Source: Azonexus sp. (GTDB lineage Bacteria > Pseudomonadota > Gammaproteobacteria > Burkholderiales > Rhodocyclaceae). Taken from it: a stretch of DNA of 47,157 nt. A program made the position numbers and the translations under genes. The stretch spans positions 1 to 47,157 of the forward strand of contig JAISPT010000065.1 in assembly GCA_031274715.1 (NCBI GenBank), in the 5' to 3' direction. Position 1 is the first letter of the stretch, and each line of letters begins with the position of its first letter. The notes below the pieces were generated by a model. The model saw only the letters and a program-made list of their open reading frames with translations. It was not told the origin of the DNA and did not search any database. Of the stretch, positions 1 through 7,951 are shown piece by piece.

Positions 1-120
1 ACTTGGCCTAGAAAAGACCTGATGGAAAGCCGTTTTAAAGAGCTTGGGATTAAACCTTCAAAAACCTACTCTGGCCCAATGAACGACGGACCCTTGGAAC
101 GAACGGATGGGGTCAAATAA
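1..120 (+). CDS. C-terminal end of an unknown protein (partial)
   Basis: The first frame is open from the window edge and ends with TAA at 118-120, giving the last 39 residues of a protein. It ends in ...GPLERTDGVK and is hydrophilic and basic. I do not recognise the family. The stop lies only 2 bases before the ATG of the DUF2235 gene, so the two are almost certainly co-transcribed and perhaps translationally coupled. Genes next to Tle1-like lipases are often T6SS adaptors or immunity proteins, but nothing in 39 residues proves that here. Confidence 0.5.
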   Translation, partial: TWPRKDLMESRFKELGIKPSKTYSGPMNDGPLERTDGVK

Positions 121-122
121 TC

Positions 123-1514
123 ATGGCTGATGCAATCGCACCGAAAGTTCAATCCGTCGAAAACATGGTCAAACGCGCACGCAGCATCACACGCAACCCC
201 AATTCGCCGGCATGTCCCGTTTGCCATGTCAAGCTCTGGATCAGCCTGTTCTTTGATGGTACCGGCAACCATCGGGAGAAGGATTTTCCGAAATGCCATT
301 CCAACGTGGCCGCCTTGTTCGATGCCCATTTGGATGACCCCGAGAAAGGCATCACCCGCCTCTATTACGAAGGGCTGGGCCGGAAGTTCAGCTTCCGGGA
401 GCGTTATGAGGAGCGCATGATCCCTACGGCAACCGGAAATCGGCCGTTAAAAATAGAAGGTTACGAGGAATCGGATGATCGAAGGATGGGCAAAGCCTTT
501 GCCGACGGAATTACCGAGCGGCTTGAGAAGGCCGTTTTTGATTTCACCAAAACCGTTGAAGATTGGCGAGCGCTACGGAAAGTTGACGAAATCAACCTCG
601 CCGTCTTCGGTTTTTCCCGTGGCGCGACCGAAGCGCGGGCCTTCCTGCATTGGCTGGCGGCGCACAGCAAGGTCAAGAAGGCGGGACTGAAACTGAGCTA
701 TGACGGCCTGCCGCTCAATGTGAAGTTCCTTGGTCTGTTCGATACGGTCGAATCGGTCGGCGGGGCCGGTACCAACAAGAAACCGGAAACCATCAAGACC
801 AAGGTGCCGCCGTTCGTCGAAAAGTGCACGCATATCGTCGCCGCGCATGAACTACGGGCGGCGTTTCCGCTGACGGAGGTGAACAGCCATCACAAGTGCG
901 CCGTTTATCCCGGCGCGCATGCCGACGTGGGCGGCGGCTACGCACCGGAGGAACAGGGCCGCTCGAATCAACTGGCACGAATCGCGTTGTTGCAGATGCT
1001 CGACGAAGCACGAGGGGCTGGTCTGAAAATGATGTCGCTAGGAGAACTGAAAGCTAGTGAGCGGTGGGATGACAGATTCAAGCCTTCCTTCGACGTTCCC
1101 CAGTCCGTCATTCAGGCGCTGAACCATTACATAGCCGCCGTCGGCCCGTCGGGAAATGTCGTCCAGCATTTCCAGACCCATATGGATCAATACTGGCGCT
1201 GGATCGATGCTGGTCTGGCCGTCGAGGACGTGGAGCAGAAACGCAAAGCCTATCAGGGCAACAAGAAACGCGAGAAGGAGTTCCAGGTCATGCGGCATTT
1301 GCTGACCTGTCTGGCGCGAACCCCCGAAGGGCGGGGAAGCGGTGCGAATTTTCCGCCCAAGCGTGGGGCGGTTACTGCTCCCGTCGAGCATTTTTTCGAG
1401 AACTATGTGCACGACTCGTTCGAGCATTTCTCGGCCAGCGGCGGAACAACGCAAACCGATCTCAGCGACGCGAATTACTACCAGCTGCGAACGAGGCTGC
1501 AACCCGTCGGGTAG
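123..1514 (+). CDS. DUF2235 alpha/beta hydrolase, Tle1-like putative T6SS lipase effector
   Basis: 463 residues. The N-terminus has a CPVC pair (residues 31-34), followed by the DUF2235 signature FFDGTGN at 43-49. A nucleophile elbow GFSRGA lies near residue 163, with Ser about 165 as likely catalytic serine. A GLFDTV segment follows (candidate acid residue), then AHADVGGGY near 267 (candidate catalytic His). This order matches the DUF2235 fold, which includes type VI secretion phospholipase effectors of the Tle1 class. No signal peptide or transmembrane segment is seen, as expected for a T6SS cargo. The ATG is 2 bases after the upstream stop. No immunity-like gene follows: the next gene is uvrD on the other strand, so any immunity gene would be upstream. 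Lipase activity and T6SS delivery are inferred from the family. A plain DUF2235 hydrolase of other function is possible. Confidence 0.8.
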   Translation: MADAIAPKVQSVENMVKRARSITRNPNSPACPVCHVKLWISLFFDGTGNHREKDFPKCHSNVAALFDAHLDDPEKGITRLYYEGLGRKFSFRERYEERMIPTATGNRPLKIEGYEESDDRRMGKAFADGITERLEKAVFDFTKTVEDWRALRKVDEINLAVFGFSRGATEARAFLHWLAAHSKVKKAGLKLSYDGLPLNVKFLGLFDTVESVGGAGTNKKPETIKTKVPPFVEKCTHIVAAHELRAAFPLTEVNSHHKCAVYPGAHADVGGGYAPEEQGRSNQLARIALLQMLDEARGAGLKMMSLGELKASERWDDRFKPSFDVPQSVIQALNHYIAAVGPSGNVVQHFQTHMDQYWRWIDAGLAVEDVEQKRKAYQGNKKREKEFQVMRHLLTCLARTPEGRGSGANFPPKRGAVTAPVEHFFENYVHDSFEHFSASGGTTQTDLSDANYYQLRTRLQPVG

Positions 1515-1687
1515 GGCCTATCGTTTCCACAGCCAGAATGCCCAGGACTGCCACGGGTTGGGACACGCACCTTGGCCCCATCGGTAAGGTTAGGCGCGAG
1601 GCTTGAGGCATTGCTGCGCGCTTAGTTGGCCGCGCGCCTGACATTGCGCTCAATCGGAGGACCTGCGGCGGCCGCTTACCTTGGGCA

Positions 1688-3829
1688 TTACAACGGCGTC
1701 AGTTTGGCGTATTCGAGGGCCAGCCACTTCATGCCGGTGGCACCGAAATTGACCTGCACGCGGGCATCGGCGCCGCGTCCCTCGGTGGCGACGATGACGC
1801 CGACGCCGAACTTGGCGTGCTCGACGCCCTGGCCGATGCGCAGGCCGCCGGCCGGCGCCGGCTCGGCGTAGCCGCCGCCGAAACTGCCGTAAGCCGGCGC
1901 AGCGGCAGGCGCCGCCTTCTTGTTCAGTTTCTTCAGCAAGGTCTCAGGAATTTCGTCAAGGAAGGCCGACGGCACGCAGTAGCGGGTCTGGCCATGCAGC
2001 ATCCGGGTCTGCGCGCAGCTCACGTAAAGCCGGCGGCGGGCGCGCGTGACCGCGACGTACATCAGCCGGCGCTCTTCCTCAAGGCCGTCGCGCCCTTGGT
2101 TGACCGAGTTCTCGTGCGGGAACAAGCCCTGCTCCAGGCCGGTGATGAAGACCACGTCGAATTCCAGACCCTTGGCCGCGTGCACCGACATCAACTGGAC
2201 CGCCTCCTGCCCTTCGCCGGCCTGATGCTCGCCAGCCTCCAAGGCGGCCAGCGTCAGGAAGGAGACCAGCGCGCCGCCCTCGCCGATCGCCCCCTCGTCG
2301 TCGACGAAAGTGGCGGCGGCGTTAATCAGTTCGTCGAGGTTTTCGAGGCGCTCCTGGCCTTCCTTCTCGCTGCGGTAGTGCTGGGCCAGGCCGGATTTCT
2401 CGATGACGTGCTCGACGACTTCCGGCAGCGGCAAGCCCTCGGTCTCAGTGCGCAAAGCTTCGATCAGGCGGATGAAAGCGCCGACGGTCTGGCCGGCCTT
2501 GCCGCTCAACGAAGCGGCGGCGTTGTAAAGGCTGGAGTTGAATTGATGGGCCGTGGCTTGCAGGCTCTCCAGCGAGCGGGCGCCAATGCCGCGGGTCGGG
2601 AAATTGACCACGCGTAGGAAGGCGGTATCGTCGTCCGGATTGACCAAGAGGCGCAGATAGGCCAGCGCATGCTTGATCTCCTGGCGCTCGAAGAAGCGCA
2701 AGCCGCCGTAGACCTTGTACGGCACATTCCTGGTGAACAACTCGTTTTCCAGCACCCGCGACTGGGCATTGGAGCGATAGAGCACGGCGATCTGCAACGG
2801 CGAAACACCATCGCGCACCAGCTCGCGGATTTCTTCGACCACGAAGCGCGCCTCGTCGAGATCGGACCAGGCCTCGAAGGCACGGATCGGTTCGCCGTCG
2901 CCGGCATCGGTCCACAGGTTTTTGCCCAGGCGTTCGCGGTTGTTCTGGATCAGCGCGTTGGCGGCAGCCAGGATGTTGCCGTGCGAACGGTAATTCTGCT
3001 CCAGGCGGATGATGTGGTCACCGGCGTAGTCGCGCTCGAAATCGCGCATGTTACCGACCTCGGCGCCGCGGAAGGCGTAGATGCTCTGGTCGTCGTCACC
3101 GACCGCGAAGACCTTGGCACCGCCGCCGGCCAGCAACTGCAGCCAGGCGTATTGCAAGCGATTGGTGTCCTGGAACTCGTCGACCAGGATGGCGCGAAAG
3201 CGCTCCTGGTAATGTCGGCGCAGCGGCTCGTTGCGCTGCAGCAATTCGTGGCAGCGCAACAGCAGTTCGGCGAAATCGGCAACGCCTTCGCGGTTGCACT
3301 GGTTTTCGTATTCGGCGTAAAGCTCGACGCGCTTCTGCGTGTAATTGTCGTAGGCCTCGGCCTGCGCCGCACGCACGCCTTGCTCCTTGTGCGCATTGAT
3401 GAAATGGCACAACTCGCGCGGCGGGTACTTTTCGTCGTCGACATTGAGATTCTTCAGCAGGCGCTTGACCATCGCCAACTGGTCGGCCGTATCGAGAATC
3501 TGGAAACTCTGCGGCAGCCCAGCCTCGCGGTGGTGAGCGCGTAGCAGCCGGTTGCACAAGCCGTGGAAGGTGCCGATCCACATGCCGCGCGTGTTGATCG
3601 GCACCAGTGCCGACAGGCGCGCCGTCATTTCTTTGGCCGCCTTGTTGGTGAAAGTCACGGCCAAGATGCCGTGCGGCCCGACCTGGCCGGTGGACATCAG
3701 CCAGGCGATACGCGTCGTCAGTACCCGCGTCTTGCCGCTGCCGGCGCCGGCCAGGATCAGCGCATGTACCGGCGGCAGGGTCACCGCTTGCAACTGAGGT
3801 GGATTGAGGTGGTCGAGAAGGTTGGACAT
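1688..3829 (-). CDS. uvrD: DNA helicase II UvrD
   Basis: Superfamily 1A 3'-5' DNA helicase acting in nucleotide excision repair and mismatch repair. The protein is 713 residues with the ATG at 3829, close to E. coli UvrD (720). Visible motifs in order: Q-motif NPPQLQAV near residue 9, Walker A AGAGSGKT at 27-34, motif Ia TFTNKAAKEM, Walker B DEFQDT near 217, motif III GDDDQSIYAFRGA, motif IV QNYRS, motif V SVHAAKGLEFD, motif VI VAVTRAR. The C-terminal 50 residues form the small tudor-like UvrD domain (KFGVGVIVATEGRG). A TTG 15 bases upstream is in frame, but the ATG starts directly at the conserved MSNLLDHLNPPQ. It stands alone, convergent with the DUF2235 gene. Rep or PcrA naming is less likely given the C-terminal domain. 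Confidence 0.95.
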   Translation of the reverse strand: MSNLLDHLNPPQLQAVTLPPVHALILAGAGSGKTRVLTTRIAWLMSTGQVGPHGILAVTFTNKAAKEMTARLSALVPINTRGMWIGTFHGLCNRLLRAHHREAGLPQSFQILDTADQLAMVKRLLKNLNVDDEKYPPRELCHFINAHKEQGVRAAQAEAYDNYTQKRVELYAEYENQCNREGVADFAELLLRCHELLQRNEPLRRHYQERFRAILVDEFQDTNRLQYAWLQLLAGGGAKVFAVGDDDQSIYAFRGAEVGNMRDFERDYAGDHIIRLEQNYRSHGNILAAANALIQNNRERLGKNLWTDAGDGEPIRAFEAWSDLDEARFVVEEIRELVRDGVSPLQIAVLYRSNAQSRVLENELFTRNVPYKVYGGLRFFERQEIKHALAYLRLLVNPDDDTAFLRVVNFPTRGIGARSLESLQATAHQFNSSLYNAAASLSGKAGQTVGAFIRLIEALRTETEGLPLPEVVEHVIEKSGLAQHYRSEKEGQERLENLDELINAAATFVDDEGAIGEGGALVSFLTLAALEAGEHQAGEGQEAVQLMSVHAAKGLEFDVVFITGLEQGLFPHENSVNQGRDGLEEERRLMYVAVTRARRRLYVSCAQTRMLHGQTRYCVPSAFLDEIPETLLKKLNKKAAPAAAPAYGSFGGGYAEPAPAGGLRIGQGVEHAKFGVGVIVATEGRGADARVQVNFGATGMKWLALEYAKLTPL

Positions 3830-3950
3830 TGCGTCAAGTCCCAAACAAAGCAGTTACCGAAGGGGGCAAGGCGGGTAAGCCCTGCTTAGCGAATGGCGTG
3901 GCCAATTACTTGAATTGATGCGAGATCGTGAAAAATTTCACTAAAAAAGC

Positions 3951-3979
3951 TGCACAGGCCTAAAGCTGCGAAGTATACT
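3951..3979 (+). promoter_or_regulatory. Putative sigma70 promoter for the small gene at 4073
   Basis: TGCACA (3951-3956, 4/6 match to -35), 17-base spacer, TATACT (3974-3979, 5/6 match to -10). Transcription would start near 3986, leaving a leader of about 87 bases. The surrounding 3900-3990 region is AT-rich compared with the coding DNA. Position and spacing are good; there is no experimental support. Confidence 0.5.
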
Positions 3980-4072
3980 TGCCGAAAATATGTTGCAGCG
4001 CACAAAACTTTCCGCCCACAAGGCACTCAAAGCAAACGTGGTTATCGCCACCGAGCTAAAGGAGTAACTAGC

Positions 4073-4432
4073 ATGAAAAAACACAATCTGACCGCACCCA
4101 AAATTCTGCCCTGGATCGCCCGCAAGGCCGGCATCAGCGACGAACTGGCCTTGAAACTCTGGCGTCGTGCCGTTTCCGAAGCCGAATTTCTGACCAACAA
4201 GGCCGAAGGTTCCGATTACTGGGGCCTGTCCGTCGAGCGTTTCCTCGCCCTCGTCGAGAATGAGGTTGGCGAAACGCCGCAATACAGCCTGACCCCGGCA
4301 CCGCGCCTGTCCTGGATATGGCGCCACCAGACCCGGATGTCGCTGCTGTCGCTGATGGCCGCCGAGAACACCTACCGCTACTGGCAAAACGCCTGGGGGC
4401 GGATGTGCGATCAGTACAAGATCGCCGCCTGA
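4073..4432 (+). CDS. Conserved-looking small protein of unknown function
   Basis: 119 residues, basic N-terminus (MKKHNLTAPKILPWIARKAG) and several Trp/Tyr residues (WRRA, YWGLSVERFL, LSWIWRHQTRM, YRYWQNAWGRM). There is no signal peptide and no clear membrane segment. A good ribosome site AAGGAG lies 9 bases before the ATG, and a sigma70-like promoter sits about 90 bases upstream, so it is very likely a real, independently transcribed gene. It runs from uvrD (divergent) toward a hairpin-rich spacer before leuS. The helical, aromatic-rich composition suggests a small soluble helical protein, perhaps peripherally membrane- or granule-associated. I recognise no named family and assign no function. 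Confidence 0.75.
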   Translation: MKKHNLTAPKILPWIARKAGISDELALKLWRRAVSEAEFLTNKAEGSDYWGLSVERFLALVENEVGETPQYSLTPAPRLSWIWRHQTRMSLLSLMAAENTYRYWQNAWGRMCDQYKIAA

Positions 4433-4463
4433 GCGAACGGATCTAACCGCGGGTCAAGCACAG

Positions 4464-4485
4464 GCCCCGCCATTCACGGCGGGGT
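4464..4485 (+). repeat. GC-rich hairpin, copy 1 of a shared palindrome
   Basis: CCCCGCC (4465-4471), loop ATTCAC, GGCGGGG (4478-4484). The same sequence with one changed base occurs at 37891-37912, so it is a dispersed element rather than a unique terminator. It is followed by more small hairpins (4505-4519 stem GGCGCT/AGCGCC; 4536-4550 stem GAAGCT/AGCTTC) and by GGAGTGACTCAC at 4556-4567. This arrangement resembles the 3' ends of IS200/IS605-type TnpB elements. No tnpB is present. Confidence 0.6.
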
Positions 4486-4569
4486 GGGCAAGACAGGCGA
4501 CCTCGGCGCTGCAAGCGCCTCTGACTCGTGGCGAGGAAGCTCCTAGCTTCAGCCTGGAGTGACTCACCG

Positions 4570-4598
4570 AAAGACGGGCATGTAGGTCCGTCTTTTTG
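4570..4598 (+). terminator. Rho-independent terminator
   Basis: Stem AAGACGG (4571-4577) pairs with CCGTCTT (4588-4594) around a 10-base loop and is followed by a T run (4593-4597). It ends the transcript from the small gene at 4073, or forms the end of the hairpin-rich element before it, and isolates leuS. Confidence 0.75.
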
Positions 4599-4693
4599 TT
4601 TCTGCGTGGTCGTCAGGCCCGGGCCCCGCCGCCACGACCCATCCGGGCTTGCCGGCACAGCAGCGGAAATTCCCCTGGCGGCGCGGCTGCGGC

Positions 4694-4722
4694 TGGACAC
4701 TGGCACGAGCCAGTATAATTAT
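4694..4722 (+). promoter_or_regulatory. Putative promoter of leuS-lptE-holA
   Basis: A perfect TATAAT lies at 4714-4719. A TGGACA at 4694-4699 is 14 bases upstream of it (short). The same -35 is 17 bases from the overlapping AATTAT (4717-4722). Either way the start would be near 4726, too close for the ATG at 4734, which supports the leuS start at 4755. Confidence 0.5.
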
Positions 4723-4754
4723 GGGCTTATTTCATGATTTTTCAGCGAAAGCCC

Positions 4755-7421
4755 ATGCAGGACAAATACATTCCGGCCGACATCGAACGTGCCGCCCAGC
4801 AGCACTGGGACCAGACCGGCGCCGCTCGCGCCGTTGAAGACCACGCCAAGCCGAAGTACTACTGCCTGTCGATGTTCCCGTACCCGTCCGGGAAACTGCA
4901 CATGGGTCACGTGCGCAATTACACCATCGGCGACGTCCTGTCGCGCTTTCACGCCATGCAGGGCTACAACGTACTGCAGCCGATGGGCTGGGACGCCTTC
5001 GGCATGCCGGCCGAGAATGCCGCGCTGGCCAACAACGTGGCGCCGGCCGGCTGGACGTATTCCAATATCGGCTACATGAAGCAGCAGTTGCAGTCGCTCG
5101 GCTTCGCCATCGACTGGCAGCGCGAATTCGCCACCTGCGCACCCGAGTATTACCGCTGGGAACAATGGCTGTTTACCCGTCTCTACGCCAAGGGCCTCGT
5201 ATACAAGAAGCTCGGCACCGTGAACTGGGATCCGGTCGATCACACCGTGCTAGCCAACGAGCAGGTCATCGACGGCCGTGGCTGGCGCTCCGGCGCGCTG
5301 ATCGAGAAGCGCGAGATCCCCATGTACTACATGAAGATCACCGCCTACGCCGAGGAATTGCTGACCGAACTCGACAAGCTGACCGGCTGGCCGGAACAGG
5401 TACGGCTGATGCAGAAGAACTGGATCGGCAAGAGCACCGGCGTGCGCTTCGCCTTCCCCTATGAACTGGACGGCCGGCAAGAGAAGCTGTGGGTGTTTAC
5501 GACTCGCGCCGACACCATCATGGGCGTCACCTTCGTCGCCGTCGCCGCCGAACATCCGCTGGCCACCCGCGCCGCGCAGGACAACCCGGAACTCGCCGCC
5601 TTCATCGCCGAATGCAAGCAGGGTGGCGTCGCCGAGGCCAATCTGGCGACGATGGAAAAGAAGGGCCTGCCGACCGGCATTTTTGTCGCCCACCCGCTGA
5701 CCGGCGAACAGGTCGAGGTCTGGGTCGGCAACTACGTGCTGATGAGCTACGGCGACGGTGCCGTGATGGCCGTGCCGGCACACGACGAACGCGATTTCCA
5801 TTTCGCGAAGAAATACAACCTGCCGATCAAACCGGTCGTACTTCCCGGCGGATTGTCCTTGAAAACAGGTAGCACTCCTGCTCCGGCAGATGTATCAGAT
5901 GTTAGGCCGATAGAACATCTTTGGGCCGGCGAATGGAACATTGACTTTGGAATTCATGGCGAACTATTCAATTCCGGCAAGTATGACGGCCTGAACTACG
6001 AAGCTGCGGTTGACGCGATCGCCACCGACCTGGCCACCAAGGGCCTGGGTGAGAAGAAAACCCAGTTCCGCCTGCGTGACTGGGGCATCTCGCGCCAGCG
6101 CTACTGGGGCTGCCCGATCCCGATCATCCATTGCCCGAGCTGCGGCGACGTGCCGGTGCCGGACGAGAAACTGCCGGTCGTACTGCCGGAGAACGTCGAG
6201 ATCACCGGCGCCGGTTCGCCGCTGGCCAAGATGCCCGAATTCTACGAGTGCCAATGCCCGAAGTGCGGCGGCAATGCCCGGCGCGAAACCGACACCCTGG
6301 ACACCTTCTTCGAGTCGTCCTGGTACTTCCTGCGCTATGCCTGCCCGGACAACGCCACAGCCATGGTCGACGAGCGCGTCGGCTACTGGTGCAAGGGCGG
6401 CATCGACCAGTACATCGGCGGCATCGAGCATGCCATTCTGCACCTCCTGTATTCGCGCTTCTTCACCAAGCTGATGCGCGACGTCGGGCTGATCGGCGAT
6501 CTCGGTGAGCCGTTCGCCAACCTGCTGACCCAGGGCATGGTCGTCGCCCCGACCTTCTACCGCGAGGGCGAAAACGGCAAAAAGCTGTGGATCAACCCGG
6601 CCGACGTCGATGTCGTCACTGACGAACGTGGCCGCCCGACCGGCGCGACGCTCAAGGCCGACGGCCAGCCGGTGACGATCGGCGGTACCGAGAAGATGGC
6701 GAAATCGAAGAACAACGGCGTCGACCCGCAAGCGCTGATCGACCAGTACGGTGCCGACACGGCGCGACTGTTCATCATGTTCGCCGCGCCGCCGGATCAG
6801 TCGCTGGAATGGTCGGATGCCGGCGTCGAAGGCGCCTTCCGCTTCCTGCGCCGCTTGTGGAAGCTGGTGGTCGACCACGTCCAGGCCGGCCTCGTTACCG
6901 CCTGCACCAACAACGACGGCCTGAGTGCCGCCCAGGCTGACCTGCGGCGCAAGCTGCACCAGACCATGGGCAAGGTCGCCGACGACTACGGCCGGCGCAA
7001 GCAGTTCAACACCGCCATCGCCGCCGTGATGGAATTGCTCAACGCCTACGATAAAACTCATCTGACCGACACCGCTGGCCGCGCCCTGGCCCAGGAAGTC
7101 CTGGAGAGCGCGGTACTGCTGCTGTTCCCGATCGTGCCACACATCGGCCAGGCGCTTTACGGCGAACTCACGCCAGGTTCCGACGCCTGCCGCGCCGCTT
7201 TTCCCAAGGTCGACCCAGCGGCGCTGAAACAGGACGAGATCGAGCTGGTGGTGCAGGTCAACGGCAAGCTGCGCGGTGCCATTCGCGTGCCGGCCGGCGC
7301 CGACAAGGCAGCCATCGAGGCCGCCGCGCTGGCCAATCCGGACGCACAGAAATTCATGGACGGCAAGCCGGCGAAGAAAGTCGTCGTCGTGCCGGGCCGC
7401 CTGGTCAACATCGTCGTCTGA
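4755..7421 (+). CDS. leuS: Leucyl-tRNA synthetase
   Basis: Class Ia aminoacyl-tRNA synthetase that charges tRNA-Leu in the cytosol. 888 residues from the chosen start MQDKYIPADIE (E. coli 860). The HIGH-type motif reads PYPSGKLHMGH (HMGH at 49-52). The CP1 editing domain spans roughly 220-415. Two Cys pairs (CPSC, CPKC) form a zinc-knuckle-like insert near 460-510. The KMSKS loop reads EKMAKSKNNG near 646, an accepted KMAKS variant. The anticodon-binding and C-terminal domains follow (VNGKLRG near the end). An ATG 21 bases upstream is in frame but would lie almost on the transcription start. First gene of leuS-lptE-holA; lptE begins 11 bases after its stop. Confidence 0.96.
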   Translation: MQDKYIPADIERAAQQHWDQTGAARAVEDHAKPKYYCLSMFPYPSGKLHMGHVRNYTIGDVLSRFHAMQGYNVLQPMGWDAFGMPAENAALANNVAPAGWTYSNIGYMKQQLQSLGFAIDWQREFATCAPEYYRWEQWLFTRLYAKGLVYKKLGTVNWDPVDHTVLANEQVIDGRGWRSGALIEKREIPMYYMKITAYAEELLTELDKLTGWPEQVRLMQKNWIGKSTGVRFAFPYELDGRQEKLWVFTTRADTIMGVTFVAVAAEHPLATRAAQDNPELAAFIAECKQGGVAEANLATMEKKGLPTGIFVAHPLTGEQVEVWVGNYVLMSYGDGAVMAVPAHDERDFHFAKKYNLPIKPVVLPGGLSLKTGSTPAPADVSDVRPIEHLWAGEWNIDFGIHGELFNSGKYDGLNYEAAVDAIATDLATKGLGEKKTQFRLRDWGISRQRYWGCPIPIIHCPSCGDVPVPDEKLPVVLPENVEITGAGSPLAKMPEFYECQCPKCGGNARRETDTLDTFFESSWYFLRYACPDNATAMVDERVGYWCKGGIDQYIGGIEHAILHLLYSRFFTKLMRDVGLIGDLGEPFANLLTQGMVVAPTFYREGENGKKLWINPADVDVVTDERGRPTGATLKADGQPVTIGGTEKMAKSKNNGVDPQALIDQYGADTARLFIMFAAPPDQSLEWSDAGVEGAFRFLRRLWKLVVDHVQAGLVTACTNNDGLSAAQADLRRKLHQTMGKVADDYGRRKQFNTAIAAVMELLNAYDKTHLTDTAGRALAQEVLESAVLLLFPIVPHIGQALYGELTPGSDACRAAFPKVDPAALKQDEIELVVQVNGKLRGAIRVPAGADKAAIEAAALANPDAQKFMDGKPAKKVVVVPGRLVNIVV

Positions 7422-7432
7422 GGAAGACCGCC

Positions 7433-7951
7433 ATGCTGCTGCGCTCCCTGGCCGTCCTGCTGCTCGCCGCAGTCGTTGCCGGCTGCGGCTTTCAACTGCG
7501 CGGCGCGCAGAGCGCCGCGCTGCCCTACAAGACCCTGCACATCGCCCTGCCGGAAACCTCCGAGGTCCGCATCTGGCTCGAGCGTTACATCCGGGCCAGT
7601 GGCACCACCACGCTCGTCGACAACGCCAAGGAGGCGGAGGCGATCTTCCAGCAACTGTCGGACAACCGCCAGAAAACCATCCTCAGCGTCAATGCCCAGG
7701 GCCGCATACGCGAACACCGATTGCAGTTGACCTACCGCTTCCGCATCGTCAACGCCAAGGGCCAGGAGATCGTCCCCCCCAATGAGCTAAGCTTGAGCCG
7801 CGACCTTACCTACGACGATTCCAACGTGCTGGCCAAGGATCAGGAAGAGCGCCTGCTGTGGCGCGACATGACCAGCGAACTGGTCAGCCAGATCATGCGC
7901 CGGCTGTCGCTGATCAAGCCGAAGGACCCCAACCAGGAAGACGACGAGTAA
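7433..7951 (+). CDS. lptE: LPS-assembly lipoprotein LptE
   Basis: 172 residues. The N-terminus is a lipoprotein signal: hydrophobic stretch LLRSLAVLLLAAV, then lipobox VAGC with Cys about 18 as lipidation site, followed by GFQLRG, which is typical of LptE. LptE is the outer-membrane lipoprotein that plugs LptD in the lipopolysaccharide translocon. The position between leuS and holA is the conserved proteobacterial arrangement (formerly rlpB). The stop TAA overlaps the holA ATG (TAATG), giving translational coupling. Slightly shorter than E. coli LptE (193), as is common in beta-proteobacteria. Confidence 0.92.
   Translation: MLLRSLAVLLLAAVVAGCGFQLRGAQSAALPYKTLHIALPETSEVRIWLERYIRASGTTTLVDNAKEAEAIFQQLSDNRQKTILSVNAQGRIREHRLQLTYRFRIVNAKGQEIVPPNELSLSRDLTYDDSNVLAKDQEERLLWRDMTSELVSQIMRRLSLIKPKDPNQEDDE

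Noticed and set aside
1815..2617. Large plus-strand frames opposite uvrD, and similar ones opposite leuS, tkt, argA and pap
   Set aside because: Mirror-frame artefacts of high GC3; none has family motifs or ribosome sites.
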